Assembly: GCA_029448655.1 (NCBI GenBank) | Contig: JACCLO010000010.1 | Coordinates: 1,116,001-1,180,000, forward strand | Reading direction: 5' to 3' | Source: Wolfiporia cocos | Taxonomy: Eukaryota; Basidiomycota; Agaricomycetes; Polyporales; Phaeolaceae | DNA: 64,000 nt | Part shown: piece after piece, positions 1 to 12,371 of the stretch | How positions within the stretch are numbered: position 1 is the stretch's first letter | Layout: every line of letters starts with the position of its first letter | The notes under the pieces: model-generated | Databases searched by the model: none | Seen by the model: the letters and a program-made list of their open reading frames with translations, nothing else | Told to the model about the DNA's origin: nothing | Position numbers and translations under genes: made by a program

Positions 1-2822
1 CCACCGCGACGAGAAATACCGCGGGTAACGAATGCACGACCGACGTATCATTCCGGTCAATGAACCAACCCCGCCCCCGGTCTGAACCAAGTAGATCGCG
101 GGGATGTAAAATATATTATACTTGCTTACATTCTAGAGAAAACAGGAACAGGAGAAGTAGAAGGACCATCCCTAAAGAGGGGGTCCTGGTAACCCAATAC
201 GACGCGCACTTCCGTCGTAACCGATCAAGCCTGAGGGAACCGCAACCAAAGCAGGGGTTCCCTAGTCCTCGCGTTACCCCGCCAGGAACGCTGAGAAACC
301 GGAACCACCAGCTGAGGAAGCAACCCCCTCCGCTCGATCTCAAAACCCCTACACCAACTAGAATCGTCAAAAATAAGCAAGTCGCCGCTGCCGGCACATC
401 ACCCCAGCAGACGGCTGTAATAGTATACACCTATACCCCGCCTTCGACAGGATCAAGGCAGGCAGGACGTCACGTGCCGGACCCTAACCCGGAACTATGG
501 GCCGCACGCGAACCAGACGCCCAGCCACTATACCCCCACGCGCTAGATTGCGCACTTTAAGTTATAAATTCACTAACGTACATAGGAAGAAACGAACCGA
601 GCAGGAGATCAGGCATACACCGCCTGGGCCAACGGCTGAACATGTAGCCGCCGCCAGTAAAGACCATGGAAGCCGACCAACCCCGGCATGACGCCACTCC
701 CCAGTACCTAAGCCAGAATACGGCAGTGGGAACAGGGACCGCCACTCATGTCCGGTTACGCAACCACGGGACTGCACCATCGTCCCTCAACCCGAATCAA
801 CCTCGTACGCGGGCCAAACAGCGCCCTTACAACCCTTCGGGCCATCAACGCCCCCCACACTCATTCGGCGATTCCGGCCGTAAAATGGATCGGGCAGCTG
901 GACAGCCCATGTACCAACCCCCAGTAGACTCAGATGGCCAGAAAAGAACCAACGCAGTGACCTCCCGGTAAACCAGACCGGGCACAGCTAAGTACTTTCC
1001 TTTAATAAAGACACTATGAGGAACTCGAAAAGGGAACCAGAGGGAACCGGCAATATGCCGCCTCTTGGTGTAAATATAACTGTACAATATGTAGATGTGC
1101 GAACTCCACAAAGAGCGCACAATGGACTTATAACCCCGGGGCAACTCAAACCCCTGTACCATTATCCTTGTGCTCGCAGAGGACCAGCGGGCCAGAACGA
1201 AACCCAAGGACCTCTGCGGACATAAGTATATCCTATAACCACCGGACAATACAGTCCTGATACCGAGACGAGTAATACCTCGGATGTAACATCAGTGCAA
1301 ACGCCTATGAACCCAATACAGGGCATAGAAGCGTACTTACGACCCATACAACCGAGATGAGACATCCCTCGGAAGTATACGATTAAGCACGGGAACCTAC
1401 GGGCCCGTTGCAACGACTCAATCTCTAGAAACACCGGGGAAACCCTACTAGAGATACGAATAAAACTATACCCGAGCACGAGCAAACTCACAGGGGGATA
1501 GCGCCCCTTAAATCGCTAACCACTCGTTTATATCTATAAAATAGAATAACGAACCACCAAGGATGCGGGGAAACATACGCACCTTGAACGAACACGGAAG
1601 GATCCAAGTACCTAGAAATCGGACCAGAGCTCGCGTCCGCGCCACGCCACCCTTCAGTACCGAAACCTTTGGGAACACGAGTCACGAACGACTCCCAGTA
1701 CCATAACCTCGGGAACCAAGGCCGCTGAAGCGCCCTCAGACCAAGCACGAAGGGAAAGAAAGTAAAGGGAAAAATAAGTAGAAGTAGAAGGAAACGACAA
1801 GCCGAGGACAGCTTGAATCTAGGGGGGGGGAAATCGATTATTTCGGGTCAATTTAACGAAAATCACCCTTTCTGGACATCGACAACGAACCCTTGCCTCA
1901 CCAAAGACACGGTGAAGGGCTACCACTATGCGGCATTTGGCAAACCAGGCCATCACGCGCACACGTACTTAGGCAGTAGACAACGGTGCAATAAGCAAAA
2001 GGCACACCTTTACTATACGAACCCGGGGAGAACAAACCAGACACCCCACTTCCAACGAATATTACGATACGATACGACCCTTATGATACAAAAACACGCC
2101 GACGAATTGAAGGCGAACAAAAAAGAAACAAAAAACATACAAAATATAAAAAGAAACAAAAACATATACATAAAATAAAAAAAGACACACATCACAGTAA
2201 CGAAACCATATACCAAAGCAAAGGAACCACATCCCCCCTACTATACAGATAGGATACACACGGATAGGAACCAGGACTTATTACTTACATTCATTTTACA
2301 CCTACGGTAGACGAGACATCCCTACCACGAACCGCGGAAAGACAACAGGTAACAGGTCGGACGAACAGGACATACGGACACACGGAGCTAGTCAAACGCT
2401 CCAGGGAAAGATACTTGCAAGCGGGTTGTGTAGAAAAGACACGCGGACATACCATACACGCACTACACTACAACCCACTGTCGAAACCAGGGAACACGTA
2501 AGACAAAGAGCAAGGACGTCTACAGGACCCAAGGACCCGCGCGTCCAAGGTGATCCAACGGTAGACAGAGCTCAGAGTCGAACAATCTGGTCAAACAGCA
2601 CCAGAAGGACATGCGGGCATAGGACCACTGAAGTAGAAAAGCTATACACTAGCACTTCAGACATCACTGGTCACGCCTACAAGTAGACTAGAAAATACGC
2701 GGGCACTAGAACGTCGAGACCAGACCGATAGTACATCACGCCCGGTGCAGACAAGCACAGTCGAACCACGTCCAAGGAACTTGCAAGGAAACTCGGGGAC
2801 GAGTTGCTAAAAGAGGGGGTAC
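1..2822 (+). mobile_element. Internal 3' region of an LTR retrotransposon (family D), 5' part outside window
   Basis: This stretch runs into a purine tract (about 2809-2820, AAAAGAGGGGG) immediately followed by an LTR beginning TGTCAC at 2823. That is the expected order of polypurine tract then 3' LTR for a plus-strand element, so it should be internal sequence of that element. No reading frame here resembles gag, protease, RT or integrase; the open frames are short, basic and low-complexity, and I treat them as chance. The second half is A-rich (2100-2180), and there is another G8 run at about 1823-1830. It is either a long non-coding 3' region or badly decayed coding sequence. The pol genes would lie upstream of base 1. 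Confidence 0.5.
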
Positions 2823-3752
2823 TGTCACAAGCCAATTTCAAAGCCTAGTAGAACACGCTAGCTTGGCACCCCACTCACGCCATACGCACACTACAGCACT
2901 CTATCCGAGCCCAGCTGAAACCCCACGGCAACGCTAGTAGAAGCCCTCCGCTATACAGGACACTACGGGCACTAGCAGGCCACCAGCAGTCTAACCCTAA
3001 ACTCAGTCCAAGTCCCGGCAGCAAGAACCATACGCTGCCTAGTCCCTAAACCCCGGAGTCACGAGCCGACCCCTAGAGCCCAACAGGCTACAATAGCACG
3101 ACGGTACGCCTTATACAGACCCAGGCTAAACCGCCACCGTACACTACGCTATACGACGACTAGGGGCACGGTCTACGCTCGCACGTGACCCAGAACACTA
3201 AACCTGATGCCTCGCGTCCCTACCGCATGGACACTCGCCATTACTGGCATAGACATTATACTATACCCCATACGCACCCCGACCTACGAGTACAACAGGC
3301 AGGGATAATAACCCCAGGCTCTGCACGACTGAGAACCCTACCAGTCACAGAGCGCTACACCCCGATCGTGGCAGACCACGCCCGATCACGGACTTAGAAC
3401 CCCGCCATTACCGGCGCACCTACGATCGATGAGAACCACCGATCGAACCCGACAGATTGGCTACTCCTTAGATCCGCCCCTTATACGCTACGTCGCCATG
3501 GACATCCTCGCATACCAGCGCTCCGATGCCATTACCGGCCCGAAGCTCATAGCCAGTTAGATACCAGTACGTAGAGGCCTCTGAGCCACCGTACAAACAT
3601 GTACAAATAGGTTAGGAGTATATATGCCAGACAGTCTGAGCGACAACCTCAGACTTGTCTTGGCCTTTGACGGCTAGTGGTCCCGGGACCTGGAAGGCGC
3701 CTTTGAGCGAGCCCCCTTCCCCCGGTTGAGTGCTAGTTTGTTGCTTGTGTCA
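2823..3752 (+). repeat. 3' LTR of family D element
   Basis: The LTR starts TGTCACAAGCC and ends TTGTGTCA, giving TG...CA termini, directly after a polypurine tract. It matches the complete solo LTR at 61479-62467 and the reverse-strand solo LTR at 18299-19288 almost end to end. It is about 60 bp shorter than those two because of an internal deletion near position 3380. A TSD cannot be tested because the other end of the element is outside the window. Confidence 0.85.
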
Positions 3753-5389
3753 TAAGATGCAGAATATTTATGTGCCAGTGGTATGAATGCACCTGCCTTC
3801 CTAAATGGGATGCGAGCGCCGCCACATCGCGTTCGATGGCTCGATATCGTCGAGGAGTCGCTGAAAAGAACTGACAAAGATATCAAGGGCTTATTGTATG
3901 TTTCATTATATCTTGAGCACCTACGTAGCTTACATCTCGAATGAATGTTGCAGTACATAGCCATGTCTACAGTGGTGCTTAGCCGGTACAGGCTCAGGTC
4001 CCGATAGTATCAGCGTCAATAGCGCCACATTCGCAGTCTCGGTATCTAAATACCACATTTGGTAGGTAATTCAGACTCCGACGTGATAAGCTCAGGACAC
4101 ATTTCTAGGCGGGGTTGCCCATCCTCACTAGCAACAGACATCATAGAGTAAAGCTGTAAGTCACATGTATATCTGTGCAATTTTGCAACAGATTTCGCTA
4201 GGGATTGAGATATTGCCAATTTACTCGGTAATTTTGAATTATCTTTTTGAATAAGATAGTTTTATTTTCTAGCGCCATTGCACACCCACGTATGTAGCAC
4301 AACCGATGTCTGCAATGGTGTACACGAAAATACGATTGGGAGGCGGAAAACGTGTTGCGCTGACGCCCGCTGTAACTGCTGTTCAGAAGCGCGTCTAACT
4401 GGCGCGCCCTGCTCCCTCTCGCATCTATTCTCACCGTGCTTTGCACGACTGCCCCTGTACTGAGCCAGCTGCTGCGGTATCCAATCGTGTATTGTAAAAG
4501 AGCAAGAGCGTCTAATTGCAGCCATAAGCGCGTCTAACCAGCCACAAACGTGTCGAGGACCAGTGACATAGATACTGATGACAATCGCTGAGATTGGAGA
4601 TGGTTTGACGCTATATCTAGTATCAGTAGTACATCTAGAAGGTTTGTTATCACCACATAATATGTTCCTAGTAAATATACATGGACTCGACCAGTTTGCA
4701 GCCAGTGCGTCATTAGAGGAGGTTCATTTGGCGGGTGGGAAAGTTACGTAAGCGTCACGCAGGTCTTAAGTTCTAGTCGGCGGGTGGAGAAGAAAGCATG
4801 AATACTCGCATTGACGCAGGAATCCCAGCGCCGTTCAACTTTACTCTCGCGCGCTAGACCGATACAGCATGACAGAGGCGCTCGAAACTCCCACGGGTTT
4901 CTAGGGCGCGCAGCGGCTATCTAGTAGTTGCCTAGCATCGCCATTGGAACAGCGTCAATGAGTATCAGGAAGCGGTTAGCAAACCGAAACGTCTCCTAGG
5001 TAAAGCACAAGCTGGCCGCTCAACTCCACTTGAAGACTCGCCTCATCTCTCCTATCATCATTTGCACTATGTTACATTATAGTTGGAGTAGGCATGACAA
5101 AAATCGAAGACCATCTGACTCCTCACCTGCCAACTGTGCGCTGCACGTAGGAATGGAGGGCTATTGTACAGAGGGTCGAGACGTACGACAAATAACTTGA
5201 AACTAGTATCAGCTTCCGCGAACATTGATGCGTCCGCCTACGTTGAATACGGCCAGGGTCATGAGTACTCATGGTACCTCTGGACTGAAGGCCACCGGGC
5301 GCTGCGTCATGGTATAAATTGCACCGTTCAAGCGATTTCTTGTACCATCAAATCAACTTACCTATCTCACCTGAAGCAACCTGTATAAG
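3753..5389. other. Non-coding flank; duplicated block begins ~4795
   Basis: I see no gene and no recognisable transposon in 3753-4790. From about 4795 the sequence is homologous to 38560-39122 and, more weakly, to 60185-60728. All three are 5' flanks of members of the same small gene family. A TATA-like ATAAAT lies at about 5313, about 75 bp before the start codon of the gene at 5390, and is conserved in the 39 kb copy. Confidence 0.55.
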
Positions 5390-6560
5390 ATGTCGCAGCC
5401 TAACCTTCTTTCATGGGCCGAAGAGCACATTTCCAATCTCTACACCGCCACCACCAAGGCTGACTTCGAAACAGCCTTCGATGCACTTATCGCTCCAAAG
5501 GTGCAGATTGTCATGAACGGAAAGCAACTTACCCGCGACGAGTACAAGAGACAATTGTACGATGAGGAGCGGGAAGAACCTCGCGGTGTCACCAACGTGA
5601 AGTTCAACGCGACTCTGGTCATATCTTCTCTGGATGATATCTTTCCTCAAGTGTGCTCCTTTCCTCCTTTCAGTCCGATTATAGCATATTGACGAGTCAT
5701 GTAGGCGGGCAGCGTCGGCTTGCTCTACACTGTTAATATCTCTCGCCGTGATGGGGTGTCAGAAGCCATCACTTCCTCCATCAATATGACGTGCGTACAT
5801 ATTTTGAGCGCGCAAACATACTTACATATACATAACCGACCTGTTAGTGTTCAACGTGAGGCATTGCATATCGGGCCTCTCAAGCCAGGAGACCACCTCC
5901 GGGATGATCGTAGGGCAACAGCTGTCAATCAGCTGGTCAGCACGGAGTTTACCGTGTTTAACGACGTTGCACATGCATGTATGTCATTTCCAAAATGTAT
6001 AATGCTCCTGCCATATTGACGTATCTACCGCAGAAGCGAAGCAGAGAAGATATTGTTTAGTGGGCTGAGGGCAGTGGAGAATGCGCGATCCCTCGGCTGT
6101 CTTTTCTGATTCTGATCTATGTAAACGCATCCGTTGATCCGTTGGCGTTGGCATGAATTGAAGCTCGAACTTTTGTAAGACTTATTGTGTGTGCATATCT
6201 TGGCGACCGGTGTGTAAATCGCGGTATGCGGCGCTTCATTTGACTTACTAGGATGAACACTTGGGCATCAGAGCAACGTACACAAGGTGGATGTATTGCC
6301 TCGCGTTGTATGAACTGGAACGATCCAGAGCAGCACGGGGTTAGCGAGAACGTCCGTTTTAACATCAAGTGAGAAATTGTCCAACGGCCTTGATCAGCCG
6401 TAACCGCGAGCGACTGAACATGAAGCCTTGCGAGTCTGCCGAGAAACTCGCGTTGCAGAGGAGTATCCGATCAACCGCACGAGATGTCGGATGTTCTGAT
6501 TGTAGAAATAACCGGGTCGTCGCGGAACTCGTGAGCACAAGATTTGCGTTTGGCTGAGCA
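4795..6560 (+). repeat. Segmental duplication unit (paralogous to 38560-40230 and 60185-62740)
   Basis: The 5' flank, gene and 3' flank align collinearly with 38560-40230. Examples are the CCTCACCTGCCAACTGTGC stretch in both 5' flanks and the TGTCCAACGG.CTTGATCA stretch in both 3' flanks (6378 and 40168). A third copy is recognisable at 60185-61478, whose tail continues at 62468-62740 beyond a solo LTR. This shows duplication of a whole locus rather than retroposition, in agreement with the introns being retained. Confidence 0.75.
5390..6019 (+). CDS. Small conserved protein, NTF2/SnoaL-like candidate (family member 1), 3 exons
   Basis: The gene model is exons 5390-5650, 5705-5790 and 5848-6019, with introns of 54 and 57 bp that begin GTGTGC and GTGCGT and end in TAG. 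Exon 1 encodes MSQPNLLSWAEEHISNLYTA, then a helical segment and an NGKQLTRDEYK motif. Exon 2 gives AGSVGLLYTVNI and exon 3 the PLKPGDHLRDDRRATAVNQL segment. The alpha-helix, NG-turn and alternating beta pattern is what small NTF2/SnoaL-like proteins show, but no catalytic residues can be assigned, so the fold is inference. The start codon matches those of the copies at 39123 and 60729. The frame stays open through both splices, so this copy appears intact. The C-terminus beyond residue ~165 differs between copies, and a further 3' intron (GTATGT at about 5979) is possible. Confidence 0.7.
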
Positions 6561-7149
6561 AGGGACTTCGTAGCTCGTTGTAAACGCATGAAGAGTAGGT
6601 ACATGACTCGGCCACCCGATCACTACCTACGGGCGTCTAACGCGATCGCCGGCGCTCGTCCAGATGTCGCGCGCGCCGACTTCAACACTGATCGCTACAT
6701 GGAGGCGCAATGATGACAATACGGAGCCGAGTACGAAAATAATTGGGCTCATCAACTCGCTGGAGGAATGAGACACGTGCGGAGACAATACAGTCGTCTT
6801 CTCGCAATGTATGTCCCTCTTACTCGTTTGTAGAAAATCGATGCTAGATCTGATTGAAACGTTTCTCGCGCGTTATGAGATTCGGAGCTTACGATATGAT
6901 GGGATGAGTTTCGTCGCAACTCATTAAGATATCGCTAACGGTGCGGCCGGGTTAAACTTACCAGCCAATCACATCATGAAGTATGTGGTATGCATCAGCG
7001 AAGTGCGGAGATGTAGATAATGCGTTACCTAGTGATATAATCCATACAATATATGAAGAATTTCCAACATTGGGTGACCCGTTAAAAACCATGTTTAGAA
7101 ACCTTTATATCTGCCAGGGTCATGCAATCTGTACTGATATGTTATTCAT
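6020..7149. other. Non-coding 3' flank of family member 1
   Basis: The first ~540 bp are shared with the 3' flank of the paralog at 39123-39719. After about 6570 I see only short random frames and no recognised repeat up to the hAT-like element that starts at 7150. Confidence 0.5.
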
Positions 7150-8092
7150 TAGTGTTGTGAGGTCCGGTCTCAAGGACCGCTAAAGACCAAGGACCGGACC
7201 AGGACCGGACTGACTAGGACCGATTCAACGGTCCGGTCCAGTCCTGGTCCTGACACGGTCCTGGTCCCGGTCCTTCTGAGTGGTCAGATTTTGCAGGACC
7301 GGTAAGGACCGGTCTGGACCGGTCCTGGACCGGTCCCGAATTTATCGTAGAATAGCACTTATAATGTGGTTATTCCAAGGTAGGGAACCATGACTGACCA
7401 ATTTACAATAAAAGCAAAGTATTTAAGACCCCCTAGAGTGGGTCTGCATCATGTATACCACTGGCTATTAGGGTAAACACATCAGACAGAAGCTGACATG
7501 AATAGTAACAACCAAAAACCTTCTAATTTATGATACAATGAAGCACTGCTATTGTCTTGGGCAATGCTTGGCACACACAGGTTGTCCTCATATTATCACT
7601 AGTTTTGCTGACTGACATGCAGTTGTGTATTCTCCCATCCAGTAGTGTTTACACTCACATATTATGGTACACATGCATGGTGCATTCAATATCGCCCAGT
7701 TATTGGCAGAGCGCTGCTTAGTGGTGGTTATATGCTACTCATTGTGGCACATACAAAAATGCAACACATGATCTCATCAGATACAACTTGAGGTGTGCAG
7801 TTACTGCAGTGTCATTTCTGTGTGTTGACTTCAGTATACAATTTTACTTTCAGAAATCAAGAATCAGTGCACCATAGTTTCTGACATATAAAACTATAGT
7901 TAAGTCAATAATCACTTGATCGGTCCTGGACCGGTCCAGACCGGTCCTAGGACCGCTATAGGACCGCAGTCCTACTTGGGACCGGTCCTCAGTCCGGTCC
8001 CTCGTTGCCCATGGCGGTCCGGTCCTGGTCCCGGTCCTTGGTCCTGCCCAATACATGCAAAAGACCGGACCGGACCGGACCTCACAACACTA
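7150..8092. mobile_element. Non-autonomous hAT-like element with GGTCCGGTCC-rich arms
   Basis: The terminal inverted repeats are TAGTGTTGTGAGGTCCGG and its complement ending at 8092. They are flanked by a perfect 8-bp TSD, TTATTCAT, at 7142-7149 and 8093-8100. The 8-bp duplication and TAGTG-type ends fit the hAT superfamily. The outer ~190 bp of each arm are packed with the self-complementary GGTCC/GGACC and ACCGGT motifs, so the arms can fold back. The middle ~570 bp is A+T-rich with no transposase frame, so movement would need a transposase supplied elsewhere. Confidence 0.85.
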
Positions 8093-8182
8093 TTATTCAT
8101 ACCACTGACCGCCGTGGTATTATCGGTCAACATTTTGATACATTACAATTTATTGCCATCTTAAATCTTGAGCTGATGTACC

Positions 8183-8565
8183 TGTCACAAGCTGATTTCT
8201 TTCGCCTAGCCAGCAACTAGTGACTAGAGCCTAAACCCTTATCTTATCTAAGCGCACGCCTAAGCAGTCACGTGTCAAAGACCCCAGACACCCTATCACG
8301 TGTTACCAGACCCCTGGACACTCTGTGCCATGTACCTACACCCATTATAGGGTTTATCTTACAGAACACACTATCAGCTTATGTAATAACTGTACAGTTG
8401 CCAAACAATGTACAAACAGTAGAATAGCATATATATTGGCCGACGAGCAGGGTAGCACCCCAGACTCGTCTTGGCCTTATACGCCTTGAGTAGCCTCAAA
8501 TCAGGAATACACTTTCATGCAAGTCATATTTCCCTGAGTAGTTGCTTGAAGTGTTGCTTGTGTCA
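8183..8565 (+). repeat. Solo LTR, family C (383 bp)
   Basis: The sequence begins TGTCACAAGC and ends TTGTGTCA and is ~95% identical by eye to the solo LTR at 34584-34965. The flanking pentamers are GTACC (8178-8182) and GTACG (8566-8570), a 5-bp TSD with one mismatch. Its ends resemble those of family D, so the two families may be related. Confidence 0.8.
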
Positions 8566-8581
8566 GTACGTCACCTATCAG

Positions 8582-9197
8582 TAGTGATGTGCAAAGCACG
8601 GCTCAAAGCCGTGAGCCGGGCCTGGCCGAGCTGACTTAAGCCGGGCCGAGCCGAGCCTGGGGGGGCGGCTTAAGACGGCTCAGGGCCCGGCTTGGATCGT
8701 GAGCCGGCCGTAGCCGAGCCCTGAGCCGGCGGCTTTAGGCGTGCAGCTGTGGTGTTGTTAGAATTAGCGAAAATGGGCCCTTTGGTTTAAGATTTTGCAT
8801 CAATTCACCTTATATGATCTCAACGACCATTACAATGACTTGTGATCTGCTAACACGGTGCGGAACGTTGTCACTACTGTTGCGATCGGGGTTGTGATCG
8901 AGATCTGGATTTTCGGTCAACATCATAAGCAGCTGTAAAACCACTTGTAGATCAGAATAACAACAAATAGTAGACATATAAGCATTCTGAATATGTTGTG
9001 CTGCCATTTGAGCTGCACAAGCCAATAATTTCGAGGTCCTACATGATTACCCATAAGCCCCGGCCTGAGCCTGAGCCAGGCCCAAGCCGGCCTGAGCCGT
9101 CAAGGAGGGCCCGGCTTGACATTCCGCTGAGCCTGAGCCCTTCAAAGCCGGGCCCAAGCCCCGGGCTTTGAGCCGAGCCGTGCTTTGCACATCACTA
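8582..9197 (+). mobile_element. hAT-like MITE, copy 1 (616 bp)
   Basis: The terminal inverted repeats start TAGTGATGTGCAAAGCACGG and have the complement at 9197. A perfect 8-bp TSD, CCTATCAG, occurs at 8574-8581 and 9198-9205. The arms are crowded with GAGCCGGGC-type motifs in both orientations. The central part has a 71-codon reverse-strand frame (8810-9025) that is also open in copy 2. No DDE or BED motif is visible, and at 616 bp the element cannot hold a transposase. It inserted 17 bp from the family C solo LTR. Confidence 0.9.
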
Positions 9198-9488
9198 CCT
9201 ATCAGTGCAACGTACGGTGTCATATTTCAATGTGTATTATCACATCTTGGTCTCACATTGCTCACAGCTCGTCGCACCGTTGAATACAGATCAATTTACA
9301 ATCATGAGGTACAGGATATTGGAACAGGTGCAGGAGAGAATCATACATGTCTGATGCGAGAGAGGGAAAAGGCACAGTGAATGCTCAAGCTGCGGGTGGA
9401 GTACTAGTCACAGAGGAGAACATCATATAGCCAGGTTGAATGCTGCAAGACAGTCAAAGGGATTCAGAGTGTGAGAGTGAGGGACCAG
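9198..9488. other. Unique spacer between insertions
   Basis: This is single-copy sequence between the MITE and an LTR. It is contiguous, across the nested insertions, with 12611-12728 and then 17074 onward, so it is part of one older locus. I cannot assign a function. Confidence 0.4.
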
Positions 9489-9798
9489 GTGTTACGATTC
9501 CACCAGGTGCACCCGAATATTCTCTTTGACGCCTCATAGTGTACGAGGACTTAGCGTTCAACCGCTGTACCCAGCGCTCTATTTCTAGGGGCCTCTGCTC
9601 AACCGTAGGCCCTGTTTCATGTATAACAACCCTATGCCCGCTCTCCGCGTTCGCATCGCGTTCTAGCTGATATTCTGTGTCTAACCACAGTAGTTCTACA
9701 TTTCATCCCTTGTTGCGCTCAACCGCAACACTTCTCCTTTATTACTCATATCGTTAGCCCGACGGACTTAATAGTAGCAGTACCAAGGACACTATGAC

Positions 9799-12371
9799 TA
9801 TGACGTTCGGATTGTACATTTAATCAGCAATATTTAGAATGCAGCGCAGCAAATATAAAATGCAGCGCTGCAATACAAAAATTCGGCACAGCAATATTGT
9901 ATGCTGTACAGCAATATATTTTAGCAGCGCAGCAATATAATACGCTGGGTAGTGATAACAGAAACGCTACGCAGCAATATAAGGATGCAGCAATGGGCTT
10001 ATCGCAGCTATAGATTTGAGTCGGAGATTGTATCTACGTTAGGTTCCGGTCAGAGTTCAACTGGACTGCATTGATTACACTACAGCATAATATCCAAGTA
10101 CCAGTACTCCCCATTCGATAGCTAGTCCTGCTCCCACGGATTTTTTTCCCACTCGCATCAAGTCATTAGAAAAGAATGGGGGCACCTTCTCTTGCTTTGA
10201 CTATGAACCGGCACAATTGCCGATGCGAGACGGTCCCGCCACCGGTAGGTGATGTGAGCTCGCGTGGCAAGAGCTGTGCGGAATGGAGGAGCAGAGGAGT
10301 AAGCTACTGAAAGAAGAGGTTATAATTGAGGCGACAGTTGTACAAGTTTGCAAAAATATGTTGTAGTGCTACGGTGCTATCCCAATGCTAAACCCCAGTG
10401 GAAACCGGCAACAAGCTGTACGGCGCCAGTCCGTGCCAGTCGGCGGCGCCCCACAGGGCTCCAAAACGCCGACCAGCGCCGACTCACGACGAAGATTTGA
10501 GAAAAACGCCGATAGAAATCTGCGTCAGAAGGCGTGTATCCAAGCTGGTCGGCGCACGCGTACGAGCAAGGACTGGCGCAGACCACCGCCGACTAAATTA
10601 GGTAATTTTCTTACTTTCATCGGATCCCATAGGGCGTAGAACGCGCTGATTGTTTTTTTTATTTTACTTTATTTAGTTACATACATGATACCACGGCCCG
10701 CCTCTACCCACCCCGCGGTGCACTCCTCCCCACCCCCTCACCCGCTCCCACCTCCGCCAACCACTTGCCCGCGCACTCGCCACTTGCCCCGCACCACTTG
10801 CCCGTGCACTCGCCACTTGCCCTGCCTACTGTATTCCCTGCAAGTATGAACGGCAGAGGAGATAGAGAAACGGAACGCGGGACGCACCCCATCTCGGTGG
10901 GGCCGCGTGACATTGATGTGAGCATCGTCGGGAGGAGGGAACTGACTGCCGAGCGGTGAGCCACGTGCGGAGCAGACGACGAACGAGGGCGACTCACATG
11001 CGCCGATGAACGCCCCGAAGAAGATGGCGAAGACGATGACCGCACTCTTGTTCGCCGCGGCGAATGTGACGAAGACGAGGGTCGCGATCTGCACTCAAAG
11101 ACCGGTTGGCGCTGCCCAGGTGGACGAGAGGAGAGTGCGTACGTACGGTTAAGAACGCGAGCGTGCTCGAGAACCTGTGTGCATTGACAAACAGCTGGAG
11201 GTAGAAGTCTGGCGGGGCGCGCGTCAGCACGGCAGGCACGCGCACGCAGAATATATGGGGTGCGTACACGGGAAGAAGACGCCCCAGAGGCCGAGGAACA
11301 CGCCGATGTTGGCAATAAGGTACGGCGCGTCGTGAGCAGGGAGTTATTGATGACAAACAGGACAAGCATTATGAACACGGCGGCACGCACGCCACACGCG
11401 AAGCCGGTGCTTTCCTGGAAGACGCCATTGAGTATGATTGAGTAGATGATGCTGCTGACGGACAAACTCCATGAAAAAGTTGCCCATCACGAAGCTGCGC
11501 CGGCGCCGCCAGTGGTAGGACTGCATGGAGAGTGTGGGGACAAGGAGGAGGCCCAAGTTGATGCCCACGCCCACGCTCTGGGCGGATATGAGCTGGTAGT
11601 ACCGCGAGGGTCTGCGAGTAAGAACATCATGTGTTCCAAGAATGCCCGCTATTGTTGTAAGTGCAGATGCAAGTAATGAGGCGCATCAAGAGGCGAGTAG
11701 CAAGCAACCACTTACCTTCATTACGTGCGTGTCCAGACAGGCGTATCGTATCATTTCCATGAGTGGAGAGATGAAGGGATAAAGATCTCATTGGACGCAC
11801 CAGCATACGAAGGGAGATGAGAGCAGGAGACAAGGTGCTCGACGCCGCCGCAGCGTTCAAGTCGATGCGTCTCATAATGACCTCATGGCACGTGGTTCGT
11901 GACGACTTAAGCAAGAGTTGTTGGACGTCAGCAAGTTGCAATTGCTGCTGCGGGACGAAGTTTTACAACATGTCATGTCAATTTGCACAACTAGAGATGC
12001 TGCGTGACTTATGTACATTTGCCGAACACATTTATTTGTGCCGCTCAGCGCAGACCAGCTCCGATGAGAATGGAGCACCTTGGACTGCGCGGACTGGCGC
12101 CGTACAGCGCGATGCTGGTTTTCACTGGGAGCGCTAAACCCCGACCTACGCCTCTTAAAAGGGATTGCAAGTCCGTCCTATTGCTATTGCTGCGATAGCC
12201 TATGGCTGAATATTGCTGCACAACATTTCTTATATTGCTGCGCTGCTAAAATATATTGCTGTACAGCGTACAATATTGCTGCACCGAATTTTTGTATTGC
12301 AGCGCTGCATTTTATATTTGCTGCGCTGCATTCTAAATATTGCTGATTAAATGTACAATCCAAATGTCATA
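9799..12371. mobile_element. Inverted-repeat element (2573 bp) carrying a captured transporter pseudogene
   Basis: The long terminal inverted repeats, about 130 bp, are built from GCAGCAATAT-like units that alternate orientation. They lie at 9799-9960 and 12215-12371. The TSD is TATGAC (6 bp) at 9793-9798 and 12372-12377, and intact Gypsy-A LTRs have a single TATGAC at this point. A second, inner inverted repeat is visible around 10377-10460 and 12050-12140, with GCGCCAGTCC and GGACTGGCGC arms. There is no transposase frame. The interior is GC-rich and includes gene-derived sequence, so this resembles a Pack-type element. I cannot assign a superfamily from a 6-bp TSD alone. Confidence 0.8.
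10990..11645 (-). pseudogene. MFS transporter (monocarboxylate-transporter-like) fragment captured in the inverted-repeat element
   Basis: Read on the minus strand in shifting frames, pieces of a fungal MCT-like MFS permease appear in the correct order. First comes a GLLLVPTLSMQSYHWRRRR segment (11500-11570), typical of the loop after TM4 with its RRR cluster. Next is a GFACGVRAAVFIMLVLFVIN membrane helix (11340-11420), then YLIANIGVFLGLWGVFFPVY and FYLQLF stretches (11150-11320), and finally TLVFVTFAAANKSAVIVFAI with GAFIGA (11000-11090). At least two frameshifts separate them, and donor-like GTGAGT at about 10994 suggests introns were retained. It is a relic, with both ends of the gene missing. 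Assignment to the MCT family rests on recognised motifs, not on a search. Confidence 0.65.

Noticed and set aside
60..560. 166-codon frame near the window start
   Set aside because: Basic, low-complexity and unrelated to any retroelement domain, and the region shows no codon structure.
8600..8760. GC-rich GAGCCGGGC blocks as CpG-island promoters
   Set aside because: They are the arms of a transposon with confirmed ends and TSD and occur in every copy.
8810..9025. 71-codon frame shared by hAT-like MITE copies as a transposase remnant
   Set aside because: It is far too short, has no DDE, BED or dimerisation motif, and its conservation simply follows overall copy identity.
10704..11465. A 253-codon minus-strand open frame in the GC-rich interior of the inverted-repeat element
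   Set aside because: It crosses frames of the recognisable transporter pieces, is Arg/Ser-rich, and only its first ~45 codons match the permease. It is not a gene in its own right.
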